DNA from: Dichetophora obliterata
Lineage: Eukaryota; Arthropoda; Insecta; Diptera; Sciomyzidae
Direction of reading: 5' to 3'
Assembly (NCBI GenBank): GCA_963920525.1
Contig: OY986438.1
Location: forward strand, 74,758,636-74,822,635
Length of the DNA: 64,000 nucleotides
Shown: in pieces, positions 1 through 10,889 of the stretch
Layout: every line of letters begins with the position of its first letter
How positions within the stretch are numbered: the stretch's first letter is position 1
Program-made: the position numbers and the translations under genes
Notes under the pieces: model-generated
The model's database searches: none
The model's input: only the letters and a program-made list of their open reading frames with translations
What the model was told of the DNA's origin: nothing

Positions 1-677
1 GTGATATTTAAATCTTTTAGCAGATTATTGGCCAATAGGGCTCCATAGTGATTAGACACGCCAGCTCGATCCAAGGCAGCACTAAATGTTGGAAGTTTTG
101 GTTTATGTACTTTTATATTTTTTTCGTTCTCAGATGATGATGAAACTTGGTCAGATTCATCTACATTTATTGAATTTAGGACATAGCTGTTCTCGCTTTC
201 AGCTTCACTACATACAGGTGAATGATTTGGATTATGGTGTCTATCCCTTACAAAGCCACATGTTAACATATCTTTCATTCTTGGGCCAGCTTGATCTACG
301 TAAAACTTCCAGGCAAATCGTGGAATCTTGCTCTTGCCAGTACACCTGCATGAATTTCTTATTTTGAGAGAACATTCACACAGTGAAATGTTAAAAAGTA
401 CGTTCCAATCGTTTATATTATAATGCCTAGGATTCTTTTTGACGTCCCGATATCTCCATGTGAGGTATTGCACCTTCTTCCATATAGCTGGATAACTTTT
501 TACCGGAATTTGAACAAATTTCCATAACTCACACAACTCCGTAATAGTTGCTTTATAAAACTTTGAGAATCCATATGACTGGTTATTGCACTGCTCTCGC
601 AAAAATAATAAATGCTGCATTATGTCACAGTTTGTCGGAAGCTTAGTTTTGTTCAATTGAACAGGAATAAAATCCAT
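1..677 (-). CDS. Partial ORF of an unassigned repeat-family protein, open at the window edge
   Basis: Reading the minus strand from an ATG at 677 gives about 225 uninterrupted codons that run off the left edge. The N-terminal 90 residues are rich in Trp and aromatics, suggesting a folded helical domain. Two CxC pairs near residues 100-102 and 110-112 look metal-binding, and a Ser/Glu-rich linker follows. The layout (Trp-rich domain, an LFNIS-like motif, then paired CxC) resembles the N-terminus of an uncharacterised multicopy protein family that I recall from aphids and other arthropods, possibly transposon-derived. That resemblance is from memory and no function is known. The upstream 500 bp is AT-rich with no other ORF. 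It could be a domesticated gene or simply the 5' part of a transposon. The lack of stops over 225 codons is notable among the decayed neighbours. Confidence 0.6.
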   Translation of the reverse strand, partial: MDFIPVQLNKTKLPTNCDIMQHLLFLREQCNNQSYGFSKFYKATITELCELWKFVQIPVKSYPAIWKKVQYLTWRYRDVKKNPRHYNINDWNVLFNISLCECSLKIRNSCRCTGKSKIPRFAWKFYVDQAGPRMKDMLTCGFVRDRHHNPNHSPVCSEAESENSYVLNSINVDESDQVSSSSENEKNIKVHKPKLPTFSAALDRAGVSNHYGALLANNLLKDLNI

Positions 678-1193
678 TTTTAGTGTTTTGTAAATTTATT
701 TTTAAGTCTAATAATATAAATTTATGGTGCACCTGTCATTAGCTGATTAATATGTAAACAATGAAGTCTGACGCTTTGGTATAACGTTGAACAGCTGCAA
801 GATTTATTTATACAGGTTTGTACAAAAACAACAACATAGCAACAACAACATTATTTCCACAAACGTAGAGTTTATATGAAAACCCAAGACGAAAAAATGT
901 ATGTAGTTAAATATCTCAATTAGTAGGTCACAAGTTGTCAAGTTTTATATACCATTGGAAGCTGCTTCAAAAACCCTTTTTGATTATACCAAATTTTATT
1001 TATGTCGCCTTGGAGCAAAGTACAAAAAAATTCGAAAAACTGAAAAAATACCTTTTTTAAAAATAGTCCAGCTCACGGATGGTCAAAGCTAGAACCAAAA
1101 TAATTTGGGAATCATCATAAAACATATCAAACTTTATTTTCAAAGGGGTAACAAAATCACTTTTTGCCGCTCCATACAAAATGAGTCGGTCTA
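678..1193. other. AT-rich spacer upstream of the minus-strand ORF
   Basis: No ORF or recognisable repeat was seen. Positions 820-850 carry a short CAACAA-type simple repeat. Any promoter of the minus-strand ORF ending at 677 should lie here, but no clear core motif stands out. Confidence 0.4.
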
Positions 1194-1512
1194 ATGTGCA
1201 GTGATTTCAATAATAACTTCAACATGATTAATTTTTCTGATTCGGTAGACGTCTTAAAACGGAAAATTATATTACATTTAAATAATTAAATCAATTTAAC
1301 TTCATCCTTTTATACATAACGCAGTTTTATAACAATGTAATATCGGTAATTGAGATTGTTGTTTCTCCTTTTTGTCTGAAATATGAATCGTTTTTCAAAA
1401 CTTGCTTTTTAATTATTCAATATTTTAATTTGAAATCGAATTGTGATTTACGTGCTCACGTGGCTGCTTGATTTGAAATTAGACTGAACTCACGCTATCA
1501 CCTGGATTGGTG
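1194..1512 (+). mobile_element. 3'-end fragment of a jockey/CR1-type non-LTR retrotransposon
   Basis: This stretch matches 11470-11815 almost base for base, apart from a block missing near 1375. It covers the last codons of the reverse transcriptase ORF and the start of the 3' UTR. The shared sequence stops abruptly after CACCTGGATTGGTG in both copies, so this copy lost the poly-A-tailed remainder present at 11819-12294. It is a dead fragment. Confidence 0.75.
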
Positions 1513-1799
1513 ATACCTTAAGTCTTTAAAATGTGTAAATATTTAGTTTTTAATTTTGTTTGGATTTTTTTTCGTAAAATTTACAAATAAATTCCTGACG
1601 TTGTGCTTCGTTCAGTTACACTTTCACGACCGCGTGATCAATGATATATCCCGTTAATTTCGTACATAATAAGGTGTTGTTGCAAGTTAAGCGGCATTTA
1701 TATGTTACTAGTATTACCTGGCAGACGTTTTTCTGCCACAGACCTTGCTACTGCCATGTACGAAAAAGTCAAGAAATGTCAAATATATTCACCATTTTC

Positions 1800-2944
1800 A
1801 GTATAGCTGCCGAAAGTAACCATATGAACTAAATTACCAACTTTTAGTCTAATACGATCAAAACCGTGCGAAATATAGCATTTTTGTTGTTTTGTAAGCG
1901 GTGAAAACAGGGTGCGGCAAAATTATTTCCCTTAAACTATCTCGTAATCGAACAAATCGACTGCCAAAACTTCAGCTCAATTTTGCTTAAGCCTGGCGCA
2001 CTTTGCTTCACTCCCGGTGACCCCTCGAAAAGTGAGTTTAACTTAAGTGGGACAGGCCCATTTTTAGTGCACTTGCCGAGAGTAACCGTATGAAATTAAT
2101 TAAAAAATTTTTGTCTAATACAACCCAAACCGTTGAAATAAACCATTAATTTTGGTCGGTTTGTGGAGGGTAAAAGGGGGCGTGAAAACCAATTCTTAGT
2201 ACAGTTGCTGACAGTAACCATACAAATTAAGGCAACATTTTAGCTCAATCGACCCAGTAGTCAATTTTAATGATTTCTGAAAAGTGGGTATGGATATATA
2301 GCGATAACGCCCATTTTTACAGTTGCCGAAAGTAACCATACAAACTTAAGTATCAAATGTTAGTTTTATACGGCCAAAACTCCTTGAAACAGCATTTTTA
2401 CTGATTTGTAGGCGGAAAAAGTTGGGCGTGGAGTCCAAATTTTTCGTACAGTTGCTGACAGTAATTGACACAAACCAAATTACCAAATTTAAGTCTCATA
2501 CGACCAAAACCGTATTGAATAAAGCATTTTCATTGGTTTGTGGGCGGTAAAAGGGGGCGTGGCCACACATTTTTAGTACAGTTTCCGGCAGTAACCATAC
2601 AAACTAAATTACCAAATTTAAGTGTTATACGACCAAAACCGTCTGAAAGAAAGCATTATCATTGATTTGTGTGCGGTAAAAGAGGGCGTGGAAACATTTT
2701 TAATACAGTTGACAGTAATCGTACAAACTGAATTACTGAATTTTAGCCTTATACGGCCCAAACCGACTGTAATATAGCATTCCTTTTGATTTGGGGGCGG
2801 TAAAGGAGGTGTGGCAACTTTTTTCCTCAACCATCTCGTACCTGGAACAAATCGACTGCCAAAATTTCAGGTCAATCGGTCCAGAAGTTTTGGAGTCTAT
2901 AGGCATCAGAGACACATCGTTTTGCTTTTTATGTATATAGATAT
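1800..2944 (+). repeat. Degenerate ~126-bp tandem repeat array, left part
   Basis: About seven units repeat the core CAGTTGCCGAAAGTAACCAT (seen near 1805, 2070, 2204, 2323, 2450, 2580 and 2706). Each is followed by an ACGACCAAAACCG block and a GGCGGTAAAAG..GGGCGTGG block. Spacing is roughly 125-133 bp. The array ends with a tail containing GAGTCTATAGGCATCAGAG and TATATAGAT, a typical terminus of dispersed fly repeats. A hAT insertion at 2945 separates it from 5465-5935. It is non-coding; short ORFs on either strand follow the repeat and are not genes. Confidence 0.75.
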
Positions 2945-3238
2945 TAGAGAGTCCAATCCCGGATGCTTTTCTCGATCCCGGGATTATCGGGATTGAAAAT
3001 CTCAATCCCGGGATTGAAAATTTTAAGAAGTAAACAATTTAAAACGTTTTTAAAACAATTTTTTGTTATGTATTACTTGAAACTAAAAAATGTAAATTAA
3101 TTCATTTATAAAGTATCCAAAACAAAACAAAACAAAAGACATTAATGGTATTCACAATTGCGTTGTTTTCAGTGTAGTTAAAAAATCCCGTGGTATTGAT
3201 ACCACACTTTACCGAGCGGTTTTTATATTTTACATGAA

Positions 3239-3931
3239 ATACACCTAATCCTGTTTTTGCATGGTACATACGTTCCAGAAAATATCGTGTAAAAAAAAAT
3301 CGTGTAAAAAAAGACACACCGTAATGGAAAAATATTAGATTGGTTCAACAACCTCAAAAAGACTACAAAAATTAATAACTCGGTAAAACAAACACATATT
3401 TTGTTCTTCAGTATATCATATTCATTTTATTTCACATATTATAATCATTTTATAATTTTTTCTACATTTATTCAAGCTCAAGACCATTTTGTTCTAATAT
3501 GAATTTTCATTTATTAGCTTCATATTAAATTTTCAAAATGGTCTCGAGCTTGAATAAATGTAGAAAAAATTTGAAATAGACCGAATAATGAAACTCCCGC
3601 AGGGAGAAATGATAAAAGTCATTTTATAATTTTAAAGAAATAAAAACAAAAATTAAAAAATTTACACATTTTAGATATAAAAACACAACCTAAATATTAA
3701 AAAAAAATCACATCTTCAAGTAACATAAAAAACAAAATCATTTTAAAGTTTTCAGGAAATAAAAACACAATTTAAAAATAAAAAATAATCTCATATTCAA
3801 GGATAAACAGGATAAGTTTTGTCGTGTTATTTTAAAAATAACGTGTAAAAACAGGATAAGTTTATTTCTGTCAACCGTGTTATTTCAAAATCGTGTAAAA
3901 AAAGACCGTGTAAAATCAGGATTAGGTGTAT
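3239..3931. mobile_element. Nested inverted-repeat (MITE-like) element inside the hAT
   Basis: ATACACCTAATCCTG at 3239-3253 is repeated exactly and inverted at 3917-3931. Just inside both ends are several CGTGTAAAA motifs (3285-3310 and 3840-3915), pointing inward on both sides. There is no coding capacity. No clear target duplication could be seen, so the superfamily is unassigned. Confidence 0.7.
3455..3572. repeat. Long hairpin: ~37-bp inverted arms
   Basis: The arms at 3455-3491 and 3534-3572 are complementary with few mismatches (CTACATTTATTCAAGCTC against GAGCTTGAATAAATGTAG). They enclose a 42-bp loop that is itself partly palindromic. It could be a separate tiny MITE inside the 3239-3931 element. 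Confidence 0.75.
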
Positions 3932-4984
3932 CTAAAAACCAAAAGTGTGGTCATTTTAAGTAGCCCAATGATATGTTTAACGAACGTGGCTTTTAAGGTT
4001 CCATAAACAACTAATCGGTTGCCAGTTATTTCTAATAGCAAAAATAAAAGAAGCTCAAATTGCAAGTTAAAGTTTTTTATGCCATATATTAATAAAATAT
4101 ATAAAATTGGATAGTTAATTTGTTTGCATAGTAACAAAAAGCTGTAGTGGGAGGTTCCCAAACACAAATTCTACTTTAAAGGGTAAATCAGAATTGTGAT
4201 TTTCAACTATTGCAAAAAAAAAACACAATACAACTATACCACACAATTGTGAATATCCTTATTGTTAATAAGCACACAAAACTAAAATTATATTAATGAC
4301 TTTCAAGTTGTATCAGTGGATTTGTCCAATATATTGGACACATCAGAAAGTAATTTTTTTATGTATTTATTTTGCAAAACTTAAATTCTTTGGTGCTATG
4401 AAAAAAAAGAATCAACATGATAACAATAAACTTAGAGAGATATTTGACATAAAAGTCAGTTGGATTTTCGATTTTGTGCCGAAGAAAAGCAAACAAATTT
4501 TTGTTGGCCTTTTTTTATAGGAAAAGATGAACCGGACCAAAATCCAATTTATGTTTATCTTTTTTGGCTTTAATGATAAGAATATTAAGAAACAAAGATT
4601 TAAGGGTTGAAAAACCTTTAAGGGATTAAAAAAAAGACTGCTGACTGGAAGCAAAATAATTTTTTCTTTGTACAAGCTTGCAAAACGTAAGTAGCGCAGG
4701 TTAAAATCAAAGTTATGTTTTTTTCATTTTTGAAGGACCTAAATGATAGGAATATTACCTCAAAAAATTATTTTGGTCTTAGTTTAGCCTAGAAATTAAA
4801 AAGGTTAGAGAACAAAAAATAAAAAAAAAAATAAAATACAGAACAGTTTTAAGGTATAACTATATTAATTTTACATTTTTTTTTTTGTACATCGTCTTCA
4901 TGATTTTTTTGTGCTTAAAGCAAATTAAGGTTGGAAAAGACTTAAAAATTAAATTTTTTATTTTAACTATTTTAAAGTAATCAT

Positions 4985-5300
4985 TAAGCTGATCAACGCG
5001 TTTTATTTTTTATTGGAGAGTTTTGTTCGGATATTATTACAAATATAACCAGCTGATGAGAAGCACCGTTCTGATTCTATGCTAGTTGTAGAAATAGTTG
5101 TACCATAATCGTAAGCAATTTGCAAGTTTCGATCACGATTGTCTTCACCACAAAACAAAACTATTTTCTAAGTCAGAATATCTGACAATTTTGAAATACA
5201 AAGCTTACTTCCCGATCTTGCAATTCTTCTAAAACTTTGCAAAGTCTTTGCTCCAGTGATTTACACTCATTGTCCTAACAATCTTTTTCAGCCTCAGCAA
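4985..5300 (-). pseudogene. hAT transposase, C-terminal dimerisation remnant
   Basis: The minus strand around 5050-5110 encodes SIESERCFSSAG followed by NNIRTKLS and a decayed leucine-rich tail. This is the characteristic hAT C-terminal block (S-x-x-S-E-R-x-F-S-x-A-G, then R-x-x-L). Upstream codons (5110-5300) are frameshifted but still acidic and leucine-rich. The rest of the transposase, including the BED finger and the catalytic D residues, could not be found. It is inactive. Confidence 0.65.
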
Positions 5301-5464
5301 AAGGTTTTTTTAATTTATATATATATGTACTTAAAATGAAATGTTTGCATTTACATGAATATTTGTAATAGAAATTTTTTAGTTAAAAATCCCGGGATCC
5401 TGAAAGACAATCCCGGGATTTAAAGAGGCTTAAATCATCCGGGATCCCGGGATTGACTTCCCTA

Positions 5465-5935
5465 ATAGATATTGATTTGTGGGCGGTAAAAGTGGTGAAA
5501 ATATTTATATATAATGACCGCCTCTTGGAGCACCTGCACAGCAAGTTTCACTATAAAAATGTGTTTAACGCCGGAATTGCCATGATTTCGGAAAAGTGGG
5601 CGTATTTATATTACGACCACGCCCATTTTTGTAGTTAACGGCAGTAACCATCTGAACAAAATTACTAAATCTTAGTTTTTTACGATCAAAACCGCCTGAT
5701 AGGCCTAAAAAGGATATATTTTTTGGTTTGTAGTCGAGAGCGCAAATTTGTCTTGTATGGGAGGTACCACGCCCCCTTGTCCAATCGTTACCAAACCTCA
5801 CAGGAACACTCTCAAGATGTTACTTCAGTTTCCTTGAAAATTTCACAAAGATCGGTTCAGCGGTTTTAGAGTCTATACGTGATATAGCCACATACCCACA
5901 TACATACATCCATTTTTATATATATAGATAACCCA
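5465..5935 (+). repeat. ~126-bp tandem repeat array, right part beyond the hAT
   Basis: Units continue the pattern seen at 1800-2944 (GATTTGTGGGCGGTAAAAG at 5473, GGCAGTAACCAT near 5640). They end with a tail containing GATCGGTTCAGCGGTTTTAG, GAGTCTATACG and a TATATATAGAT terminus. Both halves end in a similar terminus, so this may be two copies of one dispersed repeat rather than a single array. Confidence 0.65.
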
Positions 5936-6139
5936 TTTTAAATAACAATAAAAACGAAGTGTATACCAGTTTTTTTAAATAAATACAGTCCAAGCGTTGA
6001 TTTTATAACTTATTTGAATAAATAGAAAAATTTTTATTTTAGTTTTATATGAAATCGATTATTTTATTCGAGTTTTTGGGCCTATGGCGTCAATAATTTG
6101 AGCTATAAAAATTTTCAATGTACATGTGGCCACCTTAGT

Positions 6140-7330
6140 ATGATATCAAGAAACCACACAGTATATCATAGTACACGGATGGCTCCAAGACATTGGAGCC
6201 TGCCTATACGCAGGGGTGTACGGACCAAGAACCAAGCACTTCGAACCTATGGGGACAACACCCAGTATCTTCCAAGCGGAAATCCTAACAATACAGCTGT
6301 GTGCACAATTCAACTTGGACTGGAAATACAAAGGTCAGGATATAATTGTGATGTCAGACAGCCAAGCAGCAATTAAAGCATTAGTTTCCTGTGAGATATC
6401 ATCGAGAATAACATGGGAATGTCTAACAAAACTCAATGGACTAGGCAAGAATAACACTGTTACTATGCTTTGGGTCCCATGACACAAAAGAATGCAGGGT
6501 AACGACGGTCTAGCGCGACAGGGTGCAGCCACAAAATTTATAGGACCAGAACCATTCTGCGGATTGGGCACACATTCTATAAGATAAGAACTAAGAAGGG
6601 AGGAGAGGCATAAACGTTCAAACTTTTGGAAAAGCCTTCCAAAGCTAAGACAATCCAGATTGCTCCTCAGAGATTTTAACACTCGGAGAGCAAAATTGTG
6701 CATAAGCTTAGGCAAACCGAATCTAAGGAATCTAACGGGGTCCCTTACAGGACACTGTAAACTTAAATATCACCTGATGAAATTAAGCATAGAAACCGAT
6801 AGTAACTGCCGTTTCTGTAAAGAAGCAGAGAGACTCCAATACATCTACTTACAAACTGCGACGCCGTGGCTCGCAGACTAGCACAGGAGAACTATGAGCA
6901 TAGTCTAGAGCAGGTTGCATACCTTGAACCTAAGAATATTCTCAAATTCATTAGAGAAATATGGCTGGATGAAACTCTGTAATCCGCCAACCCAACGGAG
7001 CTTTGAGAAGGAGGTACAATAGATCTCATTTACGTCGCAGTACGCATCTCCACCATACAACATTAACATTAGTATATACATATGTACATATCAAATATAA
7101 GCTTAGCCTTAAGCTTAACACTTAAAAAACATTACTGTGCATCTCAAAAAACTTAACACTCTCCTAACACAACGCTAACATATACCCCTGTACGCGCAGC
7201 CGTAAAGTATAATTTATAACAACAACCAAAATATATATCTAAAAACAACAAAAAAACTATACAAAATAAAACCACATCCAACAATGCCAATGCTAATCCA
7301 ACAAACAAAATAAAAACATCAATCCAATGC
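6140..7330 (+). pseudogene. Non-LTR retrotransposon remnant: RNase H and C-terminal part of ORF2
   Basis: A YTDGSK motif at 6172-6189 is the start of an RNase H domain. After a frameshift the MSDSQAAIKAL motif follows near 6350, and then a zinc-knuckle-like C-terminus (GHCKLKYHL.. NCRFC near 6750-6815). This RNase H plus Cys/His tail is typical of I/LOA/R1-like elements. Several frameshifts and a stop near 6481 break it. An AC/A-rich 3' UTR runs to about 7330. A Tc1 element is inserted about 130 bp downstream. The 5' two-thirds of the element is missing, as is usual for truncated retrotransposed copies. Confidence 0.75.
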
Positions 7331-7462
7331 CTGCCAATGCTTTCAAGTAAAACTGGTTTCTCAACTCGAGAGACAAAGTTTGCAATGACGACATGAAGTT
7401 AATTCTAGACTGGACTAGCTACCCAACACGCAGGCCATCGAGTCGCCAGCAAGTAGCTGGTA

Positions 7463-9090
7463 CACTGAGGAGCATAAGTGTATCACAAACCAACAACTAT
7501 CATTTTAACAACCTATAATTTCTATAAGTTTTACTCAAATGCAATCAATTTTTTTTATTATATTTGTACAAGTGTCTTCTTTCTTTCAAACAGTTTTTAA
7601 TAAGATCTGATCACAACAACAAATAAACGAAGGCATAATGCAAAATAAATCAAAATGATACAGTTTTGCACTCACTACTCAATTGTTTTTATTACCGTTA
7701 TATTTTTGTTATTGAACAAAGTGCAATGCAATTTTTTAATTATTACGATAATTTACGTGATAATAAGTGGTTCAGTAGTCATGAACAACCAAAATAAAGA
7801 GGAAATATTAATTTGTTTGCGCAATGGCGAAAGCATTAGGCAAGTGGCGAAGAAATTCCATTTGGACAAAATTTTGTCCAAAGATTAAAAAAAAAAGTGG
7901 TGTAAGTGTTCCCACAAACAAAGGTGGTCGTCCGAAAAAAATTTGCGATCGAGATGTACGCCATCTAGCAAATTTGGTTACCAGCACCGATGCCGTTACT
8001 CCTGCTGCAGCTTTAAATATACTGCAAATTGACGCCAGTAAGTGGACAGCTCGTCGAGCTTTGAAAAAAATAGGTGTTAAGGCAGCAGAAAAGAAAAAGA
8101 AACCTATGCTGACCAAACGACATGTGCGGTTACGGAAGGATTTTGTTGCAGCACACGAGCTCTGGACTGTCGCTGATTGGGATTCGGTATGTTATTAAAC
8201 ATAAACATATGTGTGTATTACTGTTTATACTAACAAATATTAAATAATTTAAAGGTTATTTGGTCTGATGAGACTAAAATTAATCGATTTCAATCCGATG
8301 GGCGTGCATGGTATTGGACTAAGGACCCTGATACAATCCAACCAAATCAGGTACGCCAAACCGTCAAACACGGTGGTGGCTGTATCATGGTTTGGGGTTG
8401 TATATCCAAAGATGGAGTGGGACCCTTGGTGCGCATCGATGGAATTATGCGCAAGGAACAATATTTGTCCATCCTGCAACAGAATCTTCCTGATGTAGTG
8501 GAAAAAATGGGTCTTGCTGCTGAAAAAGTAATTTTTCAGCAAGACAATGACCCCAAACACACCGCACATCTAGTGAAAGACTGGCTCAAAAAGCAAAAAT
8601 TTGGTGTGATGACGTGGCCTCCACAATCTCCGGATATGAATCCGATCGAGAATTTGTGGAGTCACGTCAAATCGCAGCTTGCAAAATATGCCAGTCCTCC
8701 AAAAGGCGTGAACGAGTTGTGGGAGCGGACGAAGGAAGTGTGGGAGGCGATTCCTCCAAAATTTGTGCAGAGGTACACGCAAAGTCTACCTAATCGCATC
8801 CAGGAGCTTAAGAAGGCAAAGGGTTACTGGACCAGTTACTAAATATATATTATTGTTTTAAAAATATAAAAATAAATAGTGAGTGCAAAACTGTATCATT
8901 ATGATTTAGTTTGCATTATGCCTTCGTGTATTTGTTGTAATCAGATCTTAATAAAAACCTGTTTGAAATACAGAAGAGACTTGTACAAACATAATAAAAA
9001 AAATTTGATTGCATTTGAGTAAAATTTATAGAAATTATAGGTTGTTAAAATGATAGTTGTTGGTTTGTGATACACTTATGCTCCTCAGTG
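7463..9090 (+). mobile_element. Tc1-family DNA transposon with ~214-bp inverted terminal repeats
   Basis: The element starts CACTGAGGAGCATAAGTG at 7463 and ends with the complement at 9090, flanked by TA on both sides (7461-7462, 9091-9092). The inverted repeats run about 214 bp (7463-7677 and 8877-9090), far longer than in the simplest Tc1 elements and like those of S/Bari-type fly elements. Length is 1628 bp, full-size for the family. The two repeats differ at only a few positions, so the insertion is fairly recent. The transposase inside has a frameshift. Confidence 0.92.
7781..8842 (+). pseudogene. Tc1-type DD34E transposase, spliced, with one frameshift
   Basis: Translation starts best at the ATG at 7781. 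An N-terminal helix-turn-helix (EEILICLRNGESIRQVAKKF) is followed by a frameshift in an A-rich run near 7870-7895. A GRPKK AT-hook-like linker and a second HTH follow. A 68-bp intron with GT..AG ends (8187-8254) splits the codons for WDS and VIWSDE; splicing keeps the frame. The catalytic residues are D in WSDET (about 8267), D in FQQDNDP (about 8540) and E in NPIENLW. Exactly 34 residues separate the last two, giving DD34E. The C-terminus is complete to the stop at 8842. Apart from the frameshift it is full length (about 330 aa), so it is recently dead, or the frameshift is a sequencing error. Confidence 0.88.
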
Positions 9091-9092
9091 TA

Positions 9093-9358
9093 TGTGCAGC
9101 GTCGGCATATTCTTATCACACTGTCCGTCGCGTCATTATCGCTGATGACGAGTCGGACATTTATAAATGCTAGCGTCATTGACCGTTGGCGTTTATTACA
9201 TTGTTTGCCGTTTTATAAACAATGGATGAAATCGTATTAGTAGTGGCGGCTATGTGTTTGCGACGCTATACTTAGCGTTGCAGCGTTTGTTTAATGTGCT
9301 ATGGTGACATGGGCTCTGGTCCATGCTACCTTAAACAGTAGAGTTTTTCTTACGTGCG
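9093..9358. other. Short unassigned stretch between the Tc1 and the retroelement
   Basis: An ATG near 9222 opens a short hydrophobic/Arg-rich reading frame (MDEIVLVVAAMCLRR) that weakly resembles the start of PIF/Harbinger-associated proteins, but it stops after 17 codons. Nothing firmer can be said. Confidence 0.3.
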
Positions 9359-9576
9359 AGTTATGTCTGCACCCTGTGAAGTGCAACTTGATTCACCACA
9401 GTCCAAACAGTCGAAGATCTTTTAGCTTAATTTGCATTTTAAGTCACGTACTGCTAAAAGAGCTTCGATTGAGAAAACAAACAAAATATTATAAGCAAGC
9501 ATTGAAGATAAATAAAGTCAGTCGTAATTTGGACAAGAAACAGAAAAGAAGTTTTTTTATTCAAAAGTACGTATCT
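9359..9576 (+). repeat. 5' LTR of the errantivirus-like element
   Basis: It begins AGTTATGTCTGC and ends GTATCT immediately before the primer-binding site. AG..CT ends are usual for the gypsy/17.6 group. An AATAAA-like signal (GATAAATAAAG) is near 9510. At 218 bp it is short for the group. Confidence 0.85.
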
Positions 9577-9586
9577 GGCGCAGTCG
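9576..9586 (+). other. Primer-binding site, tRNA-Ser type
   Basis: TGGCGCAGTCG abuts the 5' LTR and is the complement expected for the 3' end of an insect serine tRNA, the primer used by 17.6/297-type errantiviruses. The corresponding position after the 3' LTR reads differently, confirming the LTR boundary. Confidence 0.8.
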
Positions 9587-9862
9587 AAATCGAACCGTTC
9601 TTTTTATTGTTTTAAATACTAATAAAGTGGGAAACGAAGTGACTTTAAGTAAAATTTACAAAGTTGCGAAGAAACTACACTGAGTAATTAAACATAAAGT
9701 AAAAAGAGACCTTAAATAAATTAAAAAGAAACCTTAAGTAAAATAAACAGAGATCTTAAGTGAAAAATTAAGAGACCTTAAATGAAAAATTAAGAAACCT
9801 GAAAAAAAGTCAAAATTGAGAGAAAAACAGTCCGGCAAAGCGTTTATGATCAACAAAGAAAA

Positions 9863-10889
9863 ATGACAGAAAATCAACAGATTGCAGAATGCTTAGTAGC
9901 AATAACGCAGCTACTTATGCAAAATAATCAAGATAGCTGGAGAACGCGAATCGAAAAAGAAATCCGATTTATGCCTACATTCAGCGGTGAAGAAGGAACT
10001 TTAGCAGCATTCATAGACGCAGTGACAAGAACGTTAGCAGATCACAGAGAGGAAAGGGATGAAGTTTTTAAAGTTATCTACAGTAATAAAATCCAAGGGA
10101 ATGCGAGAAATGTGCTGAATATCAATCCACCAGCAAGCTGGGAAGAGTGCAAACGCCAATTAATTAAACATTATAAAGCAACGAAGGATCAAATGATGAT
10201 TACTAAAGAGATTGGAACACTAAAAGTAAGGAATATTCGAGAATTAGATATTAAGTTAAGAAACATTGTAGAAAGTATTGCGGAATTCGCTGTATTTGAG
10301 GACAATGGCAGAGTTATGGTAGACATTTTAAGTGGCATGCTAGTACAAAAAACTAAAGAGATAGCTACAGGATCTTTAGCTTATGCGATAATGAATAAAA
10401 TTAGTTTAACGGAGATCAGGGAAATAGTTCATTCCTTTATCGGACAAGACTGGGGGAATTTAAAAATATAGAACTAACACTGAAAGTAACGAGCAAACAA
10501 GACACACAAATTATCAAGCATCAACTAGTAGAAATAGCAACTGGCAAGCGAGACAAAATAATAGTTTACAACAACGAACTAATAGTGATAATAATTTTCA
10601 ACGAATAAATAATAGTTTCCAAGAACGGGCAAATGCAAACAATAACTGGCAGGTTAGAGAAAATAATAATCACAACAATAATAATAATTGGCAAAGAGTA
10701 AATAATAGTTTCCAAGAACGGGCAAATACAAATGCTAACTGGCAGGTAAGAGAAAGCAATAATCAAAACCGTAGTTGGCAGCCAAGGGTTCAAAATAATC
10801 GAAGAAATAAAAGTCAGCAAAGCAGACAAAGTAGTATGGACGTAGACGCTGATGTCAATAATATTGAATCAGATTTTTTTATAAACTAG
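9863..10889 (+). pseudogene. Gag polyprotein of the errantivirus-like element, frameshifted
   Basis: The ATG at 9863 opens 202 codons of a helical capsid-type protein without a zinc knuckle. It stops at 10469-10471, while the next frame then continues to 10889. That C-terminal part is rich in Asn/Gln/Arg and holds an internal repeat (NSFQERAN..NWQVRE) occurring about twice between 10600 and 10760. It looks like the basic RNA-binding tail that replaces CCHC knuckles in this group. The change of frame at about 10455-10475 implies a small indel. Gag would form the internal particle shell. The start was chosen because it is the first ATG after the leader and is followed by an uninterrupted domain. 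Confidence 0.75.
10874..10880 (+). promoter_or_regulatory. Candidate -1 ribosomal frameshift site between gag and pol
   Basis: A run of seven T (heptamer of X XXY YYZ form in the gag frame) lies three codons before the gag stop at 10887-10889. Slipping back one base enters the open pol frame that leads directly to the protease motif. Gypsy-group elements are known to express pol by -1 frameshifting, so position and phase fit. Confidence 0.6.

Larger units (their letters stand above)
2945..5464 (-). mobile_element. hAT-superfamily DNA transposon, decayed, with perfect 8-bp target duplication
   Basis: Both flanks carry the octamer ATAGATAT (2937-2944 and 5465-5472), the hallmark of hAT insertion. 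The termini are imperfect inverted repeats, TAGAGAGTCCAATCCCGG on the left and the complement of CCGGGATTGACTTCCCTA on the right. Next to both ends lie several copies of the self-complementary motif ATCCCGGGAT, probably subterminal transposase-binding repeats. The transposase would be on the minus strand, where only its C-terminal dimerisation part is recognisable (4985-5300). A smaller inverted-repeat element (3239-3931) is nested inside. The element inserted into the ~126-bp tandem array. Confidence 0.8.
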
